Shown here: positions 44,715 to 56,640 of the stretch, in pieces | Layout of the letters: each line of letters opens with the position of its first letter | How positions within the stretch are numbered: the stretch's first letter is position 1 | NCBI GenBank assembly: GCA_026260175.1 | Contig: JAKCWW010000413.1 | Span: forward strand, 19,605 to 83,604 | DNA: 64,000 nucleotides | Direction of reading: 5' to 3' | From: Reticulitermes lucifugus | Taxonomy: Eukaryota; Arthropoda; Insecta; Blattodea; Rhinotermitidae | The notes under the pieces: model-generated | What the model saw: the letters and a program-made list of their open reading frames with translations, nothing else | The model's database searches: none | What the model was told of the DNA's origin: nothing | Program-made: the position numbers and the translations under genes

Positions 44715-45165
44715 AGTTCTTTACCTTGTTGTATTATATGGGTGGGAAACTTGGTATGTCATTTTAAAGGAAGAGCATAGGCTGAAGGTATTCGAGAATA
44801 GGGTGCTCAGGAAGTATTTGGGCCTCAGAGGGAGGAAGTAATACGAGGCTGGAGCAATCGCATAATGAAGAGCTTCGTGATTTGTATTCCTCGCCAAATA
44901 TTGTCAGGGTGCTCAAATCGAGGAAGGAGATGACCGGGGCATTTGGCGTGTATGGGGAGGAAAATAAATGCATACAGGCTTTTGGCAGGGAAACCTGAAC
45001 GAAGGAGGCCGCTTGAAAGGCTTAGGCTTACATGGAAGGCTAAGAGTAAAATTGATCTTAAAGAAATAGGATGGGAGGGCGTGGATTTGAACCTTCGTGC
45101 TGTATAAAATGCAGGGAGTTTCTTGACTAGCTAAAGAACTATTAGCTTCTCAAGAATGACTATTC
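44715..45165 (+). pseudogene. LINE reverse-transcriptase C-terminal end, decayed
   Basis: Broken plus-strand frames encode VLYGWETWYVILKEEHRLKV, FENRVLRK, LHNEELRDLYSSPNIVRVLK-like HNEELRDLYSSPNIVRV, GRPRLT-like RLRLTWKA and IGWEGVDLN. This is the zinc-knuckle-free C-terminal tail common to arthropod LINEs, followed by 3' UTR. Several stops and frameshifts. Confidence 0.8.
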
Positions 45166-45839
45166 TGCATGACGGTAGTTAGTGTAGATTGAAGTTTTCA
45201 GGTAAGTTACGCTCTGCCCATTATTAAATATTTACCGACATTTCTAAGGATCGTAGTGCCTTCGACACGTCGACGACTAGGAGTATTTACTAGTCGGCAC
45301 AGCGTAACATCCCAGAAGACTAATGTTTAGCAACACCGCTGTGATGACCTCAAATCTCTTATACTGAGTGCTCAAAACAAACGTTCTGGGGCTAGTCGAT
45401 TGTCAAATTTCATGAATGTCGTCGTTTTGTGCGGCTTTTTCTTAAACACGGCTGTGAAACTTTGAGTTCCATAAAAGATGAGAATTTCTTGATTAGGTGA
45501 GCGACCGTTAGCTTTTCAAAAATGACTCTGCTGCTTGAGTTATCGTCTCCTTGTAAAGTATGAATGAGAAAATCATCCGTGGTGGCCTCGAGGCTGAAGG
45601 TTTGAAGCGTCCAGCGTCACCGTACAGTTATAACCGGCTCTGAGTACTGTTACTGTTACAGCAAACACTTGCACGCGAAGACAAAAAACAGTAGAAGAAT
45701 GTTATCGATATCGACTTTTGTATCTTACTTATTCCGTATGCACATTTACATGCTTCCTGCGGGGTCCTTTTTCATGTTTTTAACTGTTTTGTAAAGTACT
45801 CGTAGCAGAGTTCGTGAAGCATTTGATACCGACAAGGGA
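45166..45839. other. LINE-derived or unclassified intergenic sequence
   Basis: The block tttcttgactagctaaagaa (45119 on) recurs in diverged form at 45487-45540, suggesting a second LINE 3' UTR fragment. No gene. Confidence 0.4.
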
Positions 45840-45960
45840 AAACCGAAGTACTGTCCCAGTGCCACTATGTCCACAAATCCCACCTGAAATTATTCGGTAT
45901 CGAACCCGGGCCTCCGCGGTTAGAGACCGGCGACTAACTCCCAGTGCACCGTACTAATTT
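45840..45960 (-). repeat. tRNA-like SINE head; relative at 890-1012
   Basis: On the minus strand it contains cgggttcgatacc (B box). The plus-strand string actgtcccagtgccact is shared with 920-945, where a similar but more decayed copy lies upstream of the ABCC gene. Confidence 0.6.
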
Positions 45961-48300
45961 GTAATGATACTTTTATCGGAAGGACAAGCGGGCGAATCTC
46001 GGGTACTTGCTAATGGAACGATGCTCTTTTGGAAATAGTTCATAACATATTCTTTTGTTAGACTCACTGCAGGCTAGAATCAGCATATTACGGTTTTACG
46101 TTTTTTTTACGGTTACACGTTTTCTTCGTTTGTCTGAAAACAAATGGCTGAAATGATTTCCATATTACAAGCTGCTAATGCATGCTTCAAAAGCAACCCC
46201 CCTTATTTAAATTCGTCTACATAAAACCTGGATTGGAGGACACCAGATTACACTTCCAAATTACGCACGAAGTCGGACGTAACCTACACGATGGGAAAAA
46301 GGAAAGTCAAGCGATCTGCTTGGTATTTACGTACCTTGTCACGAAGTGTTGCCACAGTGGTAACTAACAGAAAACACTATATGAGGTATCGCAGCTGTTC
46401 TATCATAAAGTTGACTGTTGTGATTCGTAAGAATTGGTCAGCCTTTGTATCAGTTAAGAGGCGAGTGTGTTCTGTTATTTTTTAAATTCCTCGTTGCAAT
46501 TTACATATTAAAGAAGCAAGTAGAAGATTGTAGTAATATAGTTTGCGTTACAAGAATTAATTAGGAGACGTGACATGACAATTCAGTCATACCTTTTATT
46601 TCAAGAAAGATTCGGACAAAGAAATTCACTTGCCTATTCGCACACATTTCTATTCTCAGTCCTCCAGGAGCTGCATAGTGGAATGTTACGTGCAGAAGGC
46701 CATGACCCTTTGTTGAGGTCACATTCCATTATTACATCGTTTTACCATCTGACATCCTGTTGTGCCCTTGGACACACAGACATGCAAGATTTTCTCCTCA
46801 TTTCGAAATCCGTGTACGAACGTATTATTAAATACTAAAATAACATATAATCTAATACCAATTAAGTTAGTTCTATGCATCTCTCATTTTCACAACCCCT
46901 CAACTGAAGAATACTTCTGATATTCTTCCACGTTTTCTGTCTTTCAAGTGGACAACTTTATAGAAATTTCTCCACCAAAATTCTGTATATTTTTCTTGCT
47001 ACCCATTACAGCGACATTTCCAGCAAATCATGATTTACTACCCTACCAATAGTAGGTAGAAAGTAAAGGTGACATTTTCCCTATGCCTAAGCAACACTTT
47101 TCAAAGTGTGTGTAGAGTATGGAGGCAAAGTTTCATGCAGCCTCGACACTAAGTGGAGGTGAATGGACGCTTCAGTATTCCGCTTGTTCGTATTTTCCTT
47201 AAGGAATTATTCGACAAAAAGAAAAGGTGGTCATCGGATCGGTCTGAGCTGTTGACTAAGAAAAAATCCCTTCTTCTACCTGGAATCGAGCTCGGTTAAT
47301 TAGCTTGTAGCGTGTCACATCATTCATGACAACACTAGGTAAAATCTGCACTTTACACACTTCTTATTTAACACTTTGACGAATGACAGTCACCTACGTT
47401 AGAGCCTACACACACAAACACACCCTTGGTTCCTACCGCGCAGACAACACACCGTGTCCATCATAAAGACCAACTGTTTGTTCCCACCCCTTCAGTACTC
47501 ATTTTCCTTGATTTTCCTCAGTGTCAAGGAAAATGCTAAAGTTTAGTTAAATACAGGGCGCGGCCCGCTTTCTCCCATGACGCGGGCCTTCAGCTGAAGT
47601 GATCCCCCCATGATCGTTGAGACCATCAGCCAAGATGGTCGCAGCATCTCTGGGTTCAACTTTCGGACATGCATCCAACCAGTTTTCCTCCCAAAGGGCT
47701 GATTGCAAGATGGAAGTTTCTCCCCCTAGCAGCAAATATCAGGGCCTTCAGTTAAGATGCCAATACCGTTGGCGTAAAGGTCGTAAGGCACAGTTTTTCA
47801 CATTCTAGTTACGCGCTTCTTTCGCCGGAAGTCTCCGTTCTTAGCTCTTCGGTTTGTTGGTTACGCCACACAGCATGCTTCATATGCAGCGCCCACAGCT
47901 TTAACAAAATATTACAGCCACAGTGCAGACCTACCAACATTATCAAAATTTCTCCAAAAAGCAATAACTACGCCAATTATTTCCTCTCTTACATACGCAA
48001 AACAGTCCGCTTTTCTTCACTCCCTAACGCTCTACCTTGCCTCCAGTTTACCTTTTCAAGAAGTACGAGCGGGCACTACCTGGGAACGTTCAGAGACGTT
48101 AATATTTCCTTGTAGTGACTGTAGTGTTTCTCACTACCCCGCCCCCTCTTCTTTTTCTTCTTTGTCTTCCTCGTCTGCTAATAATTGCTCTTTATTGTGA
48201 GGATCGTGCAAATGACATTAATACTCTTTTGGAAAAATGCAATTTCTTACGGTTAAGTAGGTGGTATATATGGTTACCATTGGGCTTTATGCGGTTGATA
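45961..48300. other. Intergenic, nothing recognised
   Basis: CpG-rich. An 87-codon open frame at 46575-46838 shows no family resemblance I know. Confidence 0.4.
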
Positions 48301-48500
48301 TTCTTTGTTTTCTACTGAAAGGCCCGGGTTCAATTCCAGAGTAAGCCAGTTTGAATTTGTTCTAGGCAACCCAGCGCTGAGGTAGGTTTCTCCCAAGCAC
48401 ATTGTTTTCCCCTACCATTTATGCCACCACCAGTGCTTCATACACATCTGTTATGAGGGGCCAATACAATAGGCCTATTTGAGGCCGCATTAGCAAGGGG
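48301..48500 (+). repeat. SINE fragment
   Basis: B-box-like cccgggttcaattccaga followed by tctaggcaacccagcgctga and ggtttctcccaagcac. The head is truncated. Confidence 0.55.
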
Positions 48501-49134
48501 TTCTTTCTGATCCTAATCCAAATGCAAGCTAACTAAAAAGTTGAACAATATGAAAGTTCTGTTTATCCCTAATAGCGACTAGCAAAGAGCAAGAACCTCT
48601 GCAGATTTTCTCTGCGCGCGTACGATGTGACTACGGCCGCAGAGAAACAAGCAAGTGGTTTGACCTGTTGGCGAGGTCGTTACTTGTTCCTAGAATTACT
48701 TTCATGATTAGACAGCTAGAGTTTCACATTGAGATTCCTTGCTGAGGGGCCGAGGGATTCAGAGTGAAAGGAATTAACAACCCAACGATTTTTGGATTCC
48801 TGTCTGTGGTTTCCGACGTTTCAAAGAAACGTATCACCTTCATATTCAAGGGTCGAGTTGTCCATGAAGACGGATGGCCCTGTCTGCGCGTCGTTTTTGT
48901 ACCGGCTACATCTAGCGTAGCTTTTCTCAAATACTTTTCCCCACGATCCAGAATTGTAAATTACATCGGCCTTGCGACCCACATAGAACCAATGCGTACT
49001 CGTCACCCCATTTAAGCCACCAAGTTTGCTTGATTATGTAGGGAGTTCATGACCGAAGGGAAGGGCCAAGTTTGAGCTGCGACTCTTGGTTTGAGAATCT
49101 GATCTACCGAATCGGAGCCGGCGAAAGGAAACCG

Positions 49135-49375
49135 TACCGTACTGTACCGTAGTCGGCATAGTGACTACAGCTTCTTCGAAGCGTCCAGAGCAGGACTGTG
49201 GACCATCCAGCCTCTGATTCAATGGGTATTGAGAGCTTTTTCCCTTGGGGTAAATCCGCCATGGTGTGAAGCTGAGCATTTGGCACTGTCTAGTGCCGAC
49301 GTTAAGAATGAGTTGCGCTGTACCTCCATTCCCCTATATGCCTGCATGGCGTACATAGGGACTTTACCTCATAAT
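49135..49375 (+). repeat. SINE, family A
   Basis: Contains gattcaatgggtattgagag, ttgtctagtgcc-like actgtctagtgccgac, acctccattcccctatatgc and gcgtacatagggactttacc. Confidence 0.8.
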
Positions 49376-49509
49376 GTTCAAGCACCTATGCTTTTCAGAA
49401 GAAATGTGAGTGATATTAGTGATGTTAATGGGAGTTTAAAGACGTAAACAGAGAAAATAAGAGATACGAAATATGAAATTTGTTCACACATACATTTGTC
49501 AGAGTAAGC

Positions 49510-49785
49510 GTAAAGGTGGAGTTTGTCCCTTTGCACGCCATGAAGGAGTGGAGGTGTATTTCCACTGATTCTTAACCACGGTACTAGATGGATGTGTGGG
49601 CAGCTTCACTCTCCGGACGCTTTGCTCCCGGGCGAAAAGCCCGCGGTAACCATTGAACGGGGCGCTGGGTAGTCCCTAGAGCCAGTCGGAACGCTGGAAG
49701 CTGTGGAGAACGGAAAAATTCCTGTCCCTACCGGGAAGCGAACCCGACTACTTGTTCATTTCACTAACTGAGCTGTCCAGGCTCA
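49510..49785 (-). repeat. SINE, family A, full length, antisense
   Basis: Reverse complement reads ggacagctcagttagtgaaa, then a B-box-like gggttcgcttcccgg, the family body, and a 3' end containing gtgcaaagggacaaactcca. Confidence 0.85.
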
Positions 49786-51329
49786 TCCAGTGAAGCTGTG
49801 AAATAAATAAACCAGTGGCCAAAGATAAATTCGAGGTATAAAGTTTGAGGTTTAAACTGCGGTAAGGCTTCGTATTGTAGAATTCCGTGTCATGACGCCG
49901 TGTAGTCTGGTAAGTAGGTACAAACATTTCGGAGGAACATACGATCTCCATCTTCAGAGTGGAAGATGTAGACAGTATATTCCTCTAAAACGTTGCTACT
50001 TCTGTTCTAGACTGCATGGTGCCATGATCCTCAAGACCACAGTATAAAAGTGAGGTGTCCAACTTAATAAAATGAAGAACTGTTCTGTGAAAACAGGTAG
50101 CAGGAAGAAAATTAGGGCAGCTAGTCGCAGACAACTTTCAAACCGTCACATTCCGCACGTGCATGCCTGGAGCTACGTTCATATTCCGGTCACGCAGAGT
50201 TTAATTGCGCTGTATGAACTGTTGCCGAGTAATGTACGACGGAGAAAACGTTACCCCGATTAACCTTATCCTCAACACACGTCAGGGTGATCGAAAATTG
50301 TGGGACGCATGTCAGATGCAGTTCAATCGTGAAACGGGCTCGCCTTTGAGATACACCCTCTCGTAATCAGGCGTCGGCGTGTCTCAACTTCACTCCAACA
50401 ATATACGTAGAACTCCCCGTTTTGTGATTTTCTGTTTTTGTCTCTTAGTTTGTCTCTTAGGTCCAGCTACTCTCTTCACACTTTGTTTCCTCGACCCGAA
50501 GACCAACTCTCCTAACTGAGGATTTCCATGTTTTCCCTCATTCCCTCAGGCATACGGCGAGATGGTAGTTCTGCCTAAATTTAAACCACAGCCACTTTCC
50601 TTAATATTGTTCCGAATTTATTATTCGCTAATCATAATACACTTCGAGACTATATAGTCTGAGATACGGAGTCATTACATAAACCATAAATAAATAAATA
50701 AATAAATAAATAAGACACTTCACTTACACATTCGTCCAATTTTTCTCCTCCCATAGAACGAAATACCAAGTTACGCATCCATGAGAAGCAATGCACCAAC
50801 TTATGCTTTTATATACGTTGTTCTTTACAACAGGAAAGGACAAGTATGACCGATCTGTAAACGCAAAACCAAATATTTATACATTTTTAAAAATAACGCT
50901 CAAGAAGAGCGGTCATTTGAGAGTCTTAGCTGTAGACAGGAGGATAATATTAAAACTGATATAACAGAACATTGGGAATTTGTTTTCTAATTTTGTTGTG
51001 CTAAGCTTGTATGATATATAAAATGATAATATGACCGTTACGAATTTGAGAGCATGTTAAAGGGCCCTCTTCTGCCATTATCATAAAGCAGCTAACTGGA
51101 GGAAACGACAAAACGCCTGAGGACAGCTGGTTGGAGGCCGAATTCCGATTCTCGAACCTCCCGCATATGACACGAGGTCAGTACGTCACGGCGTTTACGC
51201 GGCAACCGTCAGTCAGTATCCCAGACGAACTGTTTGACCCTTAAATGCATATGAAGACAAGCAAAGGAGCTAACAATCTCAACACAGTAACCTCGAAACA
51301 CCTCGGGTGATGTTTTGCAACGCGTGCCT
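49786..51329. other. Intergenic with SINE-B fragment and (AAAT)n
   Basis: Family-B SINE 3' portion at about 50500-50640 (ggatttccatgttttccctc). (AAAT)n microsatellite at 50688-50713. No gene. Confidence 0.5.
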
Positions 51330-51478
51330 ACTTTACATATAGGAGTGTGGCATATCGGACACCAGAAGGGACGAGACTACTTGGGAGACCTGGAGGTACA
51401 TGGTACTATAATGGAGAGGGAGAAATGGCGGTCTCTTATGAAAACGGCAATGAACCTCCGGGCTGTATAAAATGCCGA
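51330..51478 (+). pseudogene. LINE 3' end fragment
   Basis: Has ccagaagggacgagactact (frame TPEGTRLLGRPGGTW) and ends aatgaacctccgggctgtat, the same terminus as at 45090-45110. It is the extreme C-terminus of the LINE seen at 44.7 kb. Confidence 0.65.
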
Positions 51479-51734
51479 AAATTTGTTGTGCACCGTGGTG
51501 TTGGTTGGGTTGTTGGTTAGTACAACCTAGCGAAGTCTGCGTCAGTAAATTACAAAATACAATTCTGCCACGTATATTCAATACGGGTTATGACTATAAA
51601 TACCTAAGAATTACAGATTACATTTGTGGAAATATGTCGGTGGAAAATAATATAACTTATACAATCACTTTTAGTAAAATAATTAATTAGAAATTTCAGT
51701 ACAATATGACAGTTACGATTTCATAAAATTGTAA

Positions 51735-52015
51735 CAAAACATGCCTTCTTGTATGGATCTGGAATGTGGGTTCTGAAGGCAAGTATAAGAAAAGATTGAA
51801 GGCAAATGAGATTCCTCTAATCAATTGCCGGGTGTGTGTTAATGGGTGTGGCAGCAGACTAGAGGCTATTGACAGCCCACGTGGAACAGATGGAGAATAG
51901 TAGAATGCCTGAGACCTCGCAGAAGAGGAAACCATGGGAGACTGGCAAAGGTAGTTGGACCAGAGGTGAGACTGGAGCAGACCATAGAGGCCCAAATATT
52001 GGCAGTAAAAAAGAA
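51735..52015 (+). pseudogene. Second LINE, reverse-transcriptase C-terminal remnant
   Basis: Frames encode FLYGSGMWVL, then HVEQMENSRMPETSQKRKPW and a GxGxxxxRW-like TGKGSWTR. The order LYGSETWV...HVxRMxxSRMPKxxLxYKPxGRR is typical of arthropod non-LTR elements. Stops and frameshifts are present. Confidence 0.7.
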
Positions 52016-52323
52016 CAGTTCTTGGCTATGCTGCTGAAAAGTAAATGACTTGTACTAGAGGTGAGTGTGGAGTGCGCACAGAAATTCCTCTTTAGCGGTA
52101 TAGACCATTGGTCTCAATTTGTAGAGGCTCCCTAATTCCGTATCAATACAAGTGGTGGTACATTTCATTGATTGTAGAGTCACGGGTAATACGAAAACCT
52201 CAGACACTCATCCATGTCTCGAGGAGGATGCGAACTCGCGCTTCCACCGTTTGAGCGAGGTAATTCTATGCAAACCACCGGAGTCGACATTCAGAAAACT
52301 GGAAGTTAGTACAGATTAATTTC

Positions 52324-52538
52324 AAGGTAATGGTAAATTGCCACTCATTCGTAACCTCGACACTAGCTACAGGTGAGTGGTCAGCTTCACGCCGGTACCG
52401 GCTTCCGGTACCAACTGAATAGAAACTTGTGTCCCAAGGCCAGTCTGGGCGCTATGGACAGCAGAAAAATCGAACTGTGCTTCCTCGATTGTCCTGCCCT
52501 GGCGTAATCACTGTACTGTCTACGTAATCCCGGGTCCA
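52324..52538 (-). repeat. SINE, family A, antisense
   Basis: Contains ggtgagtggtcagcttcacg, ggccagtctgggcgct and a decayed tRNA head at the right end. Confidence 0.75.
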
Positions 52539-53086
52539 ATTCAATTCAATTTCAAAGTGTCGAGGAGAGAGATGATGTAACAATGGAGGAAATTACATGT
52601 GGAGGAGCTTTAAACTGTCTTGTTCGATATTTTAGAATGCTTAATTCAAGAACGCTTAGCTGGGGATATGTCAGAACGGAAAAAGAAGAAGTACGTAGGG
52701 CCTGCAACGTTTTGTTTTGAATCCCCGCAACACAACTTTGTATAACAAGGTAGAGTGATGAAATGTAAATGGGAGGAATATTTTAATCTGAATGAGCAGT
52801 TGACATTACTTTCCATTACTTCCATTACTTTGGGTTTTATAAGTCATGTAACCGTATGGTACCCATTATGTGATTTAATCAGTAAATAGTGTACCGGATC
52901 TATTCCGAATTAATGAATGGATTTGTCACCAGCAACTTAAGTCGGTGACAAGTTGTGTTACGCCATCTTTTGTGAAGGTCTTGTCCTATAGCTGGCGCAA
53001 CAGCGAAAGGTCTAATCTCAATTTACAAACGTCTTAAAGCAACTATACGTCTGGAGTATCGCCTCCTCCACTTCCAGTACACATCG

Positions 53087-53171
53087 CGAATGAGAACACT
53101 CAAAAACTGAAGAGGAAATATTCCTCCGGCGAATGAGAACACTCAAAAACTGAAGAGGAAATATTTCTCCA
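53087..53171 (+). repeat. Tandem duplication, 43-bp unit, 2 copies
   Basis: The unit cgaatgagaacactcaaaaa plus ctgaagaggaaatattcctc is repeated almost exactly. The second copy starts at 53130. Confidence 0.9.
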
Positions 53172-53624
53172 ATGCAAGCCTGTAACATCTTACACTCATT
53201 CATAGCAACATTTTCGTGGCGAGGTCACCGGATCCGGCACCCTTAATTAAACTTTCGCTTGTGAGCAGGAGGACAGAAATTTCTCACATTTTAGGAGTGG
53301 ATTAAAGAGCCGTTATCCTTCCTAGCTCGAGACACCTATCAGTTAACGATGCACCTGTAATAACAGGAAATACATGCATAGCGTAACAGTTCTGTTGTCC
53401 AAATTGGTGCTTGTAAGTGAATCGAAGTACACATTTTCAGGTTGATGACCCCTGAAGCCTTGCCAAATTGTGGTGTTATCTACCCAGTTATTTTATCCAC
53501 TTCCATGAACGTGGTCAGAGCTACCATGTTGAACCGCGGCTAGACTGGGTGACCTGAGAAGTTAATCTGTAACTAATGGAAATAATGAATTCTAAAAGGT
53601 TCTGACGATGGTATGTAACTTTGA

Positions 53625-53761
53625 GAACTAATGGGTTTGTGGACCTTGTCCATCGTCCGGAAATCTAAAATAACTAGATAACACAACGTTTCCGAAACGT
53701 CGTGTTATCTAGTTATTTTAGATTTCCGGACGATGGACAAAGTCAAGAAACCCATTAGTTC
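53625..53761. repeat. Long inverted repeat, about 65-bp arms
   Basis: The left arm begins gaactaatgggtttgtgg and the right arm ends caagaaacccattagttc. Arms are almost perfect with a centre near cgtttccgaaacg. A CTGACGA occurs just outside at 53602-53608 and GAAACGTC in the centre, so it may be another degenerate ribozyme-bearing retroelement end. Confidence 0.85.
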
Positions 53762-54365
53762 TTAATGGAAATACGTAATTAACCTAATTTTCAGTTCGAT
53801 GGTTAGAGTACCCAAGGTAATACGTGCGAACACAACCTTAACTTCACAGACATATAGCTCAGAAATGCGTGCTCTTCCACGGAGGTGTTAACTTGTTCAT
53901 TAAGAATGTAAACCTCTTCCATAAACTTGTCCCCATTTTCAAACCGAGATTAAAAATTTAAAACCTGTGTCCAGACAAATATTTTGCCAAATGTATTTTG
54001 TGTTACTCTCATTTTAATCTTAGTTACGTGCTTACATTTGACGAATAACTTAGTTATCTTGCTTGCACTCATTAACACAGAAAAGAACCGATTTTTGAAG
54101 TTAAACATAACACTCTAAAATTCTCGGCAGTCACGATAAAGAATATTGTAATACCTTACGATATTTAGCCAGCACCAACACAGCCCACACAATATTATGT
54201 TCGGAGTGTTAATTTAATTCGGTTTTGAGATCTGCGCTCTTCTGGGATATTACGCGGCGTTTTGTATTGGACAGAATTTCAAGAGTGAGACATATTACCA
54301 AAAATTGTACTTTGGAGAAATTATAAACCATTTCTTATCCAATTATGATGATTGATTGCTGCGGA
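53762..54365. other. Intergenic, nothing recognised
   Basis: AT-rich sequence without named features. Confidence 0.4.
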
Positions 54366-54367
54366 GA

Positions 54368-54675
54368 ACCGAGATAGCTCAGTGCCTATAGTGACTAGGC
54401 TACGAGATGGACGACTGGGGAATCGGGGTTCGATTCTTGTCAGGGGCAGAGATATTTAACTTCTTCAGCATCCAGATAGTCTGTAGGGTACACTCAACTT
54501 CCTATCCAATGAGTACTGGAGGTTTTATCCCCGAGGTAAAGCGACAGGGGCATTAGGCGCACTGATCACCTCCAACTAATGCCGATGTTTCGAATGCGCG
54601 GAGTTGCAACACACGCCCTCATACGTCTTCATAGGGTGATATTTAATAAGCACAAGGACAAATTTACCTTTTTAT
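54368..54675 (+). repeat. SINE, family A, with clear tRNA head
   Basis: Head gagatagctcagtgcctata (A box region), ggggttcgattcttg (B box), gactaggctacgagatggac, then the body and ggacaaatttacctttt. Confidence 0.85.
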
Positions 54676-54929
54676 CTCTACCGTATTGTTGCGAACACAA
54701 GGGTGATGTGCATGCATGACCAGGAATCCAGTCTGTAGGACATGTCTTGCGGGTCGATGTCCGCTGGAGGTCGCTGTGTTAAGAATGAGTCAAGTATTCG
54801 TAAACCAAGGCTTGGCCCTTCGTGAGAACCCGCATCTTGTGTGGCTGTGACAGATTGACTAACGGACTGGCTGCGTGGCAAACTGGCACAATATTGCATC
54901 AACAGAACAAAAAACTATATGCAGTACCG

Positions 54930-55301
54930 GCCTATCTGAAATTTTGACTAACAAAGTGATGGACTGTTTGTCTGAATTTTAGATTGAATAATTCAGTAAC
55001 GGACAGGATGGTGTATTGACTGACTGTATGTCAGATTGATTGAGATTTGACTAACAGTGCGCTGGACTGTCTGAATATCGCCCATATCAGATTGATTAAA
55101 TATTTAAAAAACAGACCGTATGGCGGACTCTCTAATTATGTCAGATTGAGTAGATACATATGTGAGTGACAGAGTGGAGGAGTGTCTGACTATATATCAG
55201 ATTGACCGAGTATTTTAAAATTGAGTGGCGAACTGTGAATCTGATTGCTTGAATGTTTGAGTAAGAGGTAGAGCGACGAACTGTTTCCTATATGTCAGAT
55301 T
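54930..55301 (+). repeat. Degenerate minisatellite, about 56-bp period
   Basis: tcagattga recurs at about 55031, 55087, 55141, 55198 and 55295 with interspersed ggactgt / gactaacag blocks. Strongly diverged units. Confidence 0.7.
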
Positions 55302-55470
55302 GACTACTGTTTTGTTAAGGTAGTGTCTAGGCTTGACTTACTGTTTGATTAAAGTAGTGTCTAGGCTTGACTTACTGTTTGATTAAAGTAGTGTCTAGAC
55401 TTGACTTACTGTTTGATTAAAGTAGTGTCTAGGCTTGACTTACTGTTTGATTAAAGTAGTGTCTAGGCTT
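55302..55470 (+). repeat. 34-bp tandem repeat, about 4.7 copies
   Basis: The unit taaagtagtgtctaggcttg plus acttactgtttgat is repeated nearly without change. It directly abuts the older degenerate array. Confidence 0.95.
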
Positions 55471-55900
55471 GGATTCCTGGGCCCTTGAAGATGAAGGCAC
55501 TACTTTTGTTTGAAACATTTGAAGCCGGTAACACAGCGACAGAACGTCATATTCCAGATGACCTGAATCCAATACGATCCTGTTTGTTTACAGACTCAGT
55601 TTTCTCGCAGAGGCTACCATGAGGTCTCCTGCCGGAGGCAAGCGGATCCTCAGTTCATGGAAAACAACCTCCCTTTTCTGATTCCGACCTATCAACCCTG
55701 CACCTCCACATCAGGTTATTTGAATGCATTCGACACTTCTACCCCCTGGATTTCAAAAGTGAAAGACAAGTTGACACAGTGGAGGAAATAAATTAAAGCA
55801 ACAGAAAAGTAAATCTTACATGATGCATTCCGAACCTACGACTCCTTTTAGAATTCCGAAACCGAGTGTGGGACCACGAATGACGGCAACACAGGAAGAT
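55471..55900. other. Intergenic, nothing recognised
   Basis: No gene or named repeat supported. Confidence 0.4.
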
Positions 55901-55945
55901 AGAACTAATTGCACATGTAACCATAAATATGTGTTCTTTTATGAT

Positions 55946-55990
55946 GCTCCTCCTACATGTTTCGGCCCGAATAGGCCATCTTCAAGGAGG
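55946..55990 (-). ncRNA. Hammerhead-like hairpin motif, copy 2
   Basis: Minus strand: CCUCC, UUGAAGA (C3 changed to U), GGCC stem II, GAAA into palindromic ACAUGU, A at position 17, then GGAGG closing stem I (5 bp). Confidence 0.4.
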
Positions 55991-56015
55991 TCACTTACAA
56001 AGGAATGATGTTCAT

Positions 56016-56063
56016 ACTAAAGTGGACCACTGAGTACTACAGAACTCAGTGGTCCACTTTAGT
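56016..56063. repeat. Perfect 20-bp hairpin
   Basis: actaaagtggaccactgagt, 8-nt loop, then its exact reverse complement. Confidence 0.97.
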
Positions 56064-56288
56064 GTAAACATCAGCACACGACAGAGGGATATTACTCCCT
56101 TAAAATGAAGATGACATTATTGACATAGATGTTTGCCTGCAATTAAACATAAAATTATTAAGAACTGAAAAATACCTATAATCTACATTTTGTATGTTTT
56201 AGCAACATTTTAATTGATAACATTTTATTGTAACTTCATATATGCACATCTTGGACAGTATTTATTTAAATGTATTCCTTTGTAAATG

Positions 56289-56331
56289 GCCTCCCTGAAG
56301 ATGGCCTTTGTGGGCCGAAACATGTGGGAGG
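56289..56331 (+). ncRNA. Hammerhead-like hairpin motif, copy 3
   Basis: CCUCC, core CUGAAGA, stem II GGCC/GGCC, GAAA into ACAUGU, G at position 17, GGAGG closing stem I. G17 is not allowed by the hammerhead rule, so this copy is predicted not to cleave. Confidence 0.4.
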
Positions 56332-56379
56332 AGCATCACAGAATAACAAGTAGTTATTTGTGGTTACATGTGCAATTTT

Positions 56380-56640
56380 TTTTTCGTTTGGCACTTTTCG
56401 ACCCGTTTTGGGGTCATGGCTTTTCCCGTTCTCGGGGCTTCACGATCACACTCAGACACACCATACTCGGTAGGACTCCTCTGGACGAATGATCAGCCCA
56501 ACGCAGAGACCTCTACCTGACAACACAGAACACTCACAAGAGACAGACATCCATGCTTCCGGCGTGATTCGAGCCCGCAATCCCAGCAAGCGAGCGACCG
56601 CAGACCCATGCCTTAGACAGCGCGGCCACTGGCATCGGAA
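56380..56640 (-). repeat. tRNA-derived SINE, another family, antisense
   Basis: Reverse complement: agtggccgcgctgtctaagg (A-box-like head), cgggctcgaatcacg (B box), then body ending near gaaaagccatgaccccaaaa. Confidence 0.7.

Larger units (their letters stand above)
55905..56375. repeat. Large inverted repeat element with paired hammerhead-like motifs
   Basis: The left outer end aattgcacatgtaaccataa matches the reverse complement of the right end (ttgtggttacatgtgcaatt). The arms, about 95 bp each, contain motif copies 2 and 3 facing opposite ways. The interior holds a perfect 20-bp hairpin (56016-56063) and AT-rich sequence. Confidence 0.85.

Noticed and set aside
46575-46838. 87-codon open frame in the intergenic region
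   Set aside because: No family resemblance, no splice or promoter context that I can defend.
55302-55470. CRISPR array
   Set aside because: Contiguous head-to-tail repeat without unique spacers in animal DNA.
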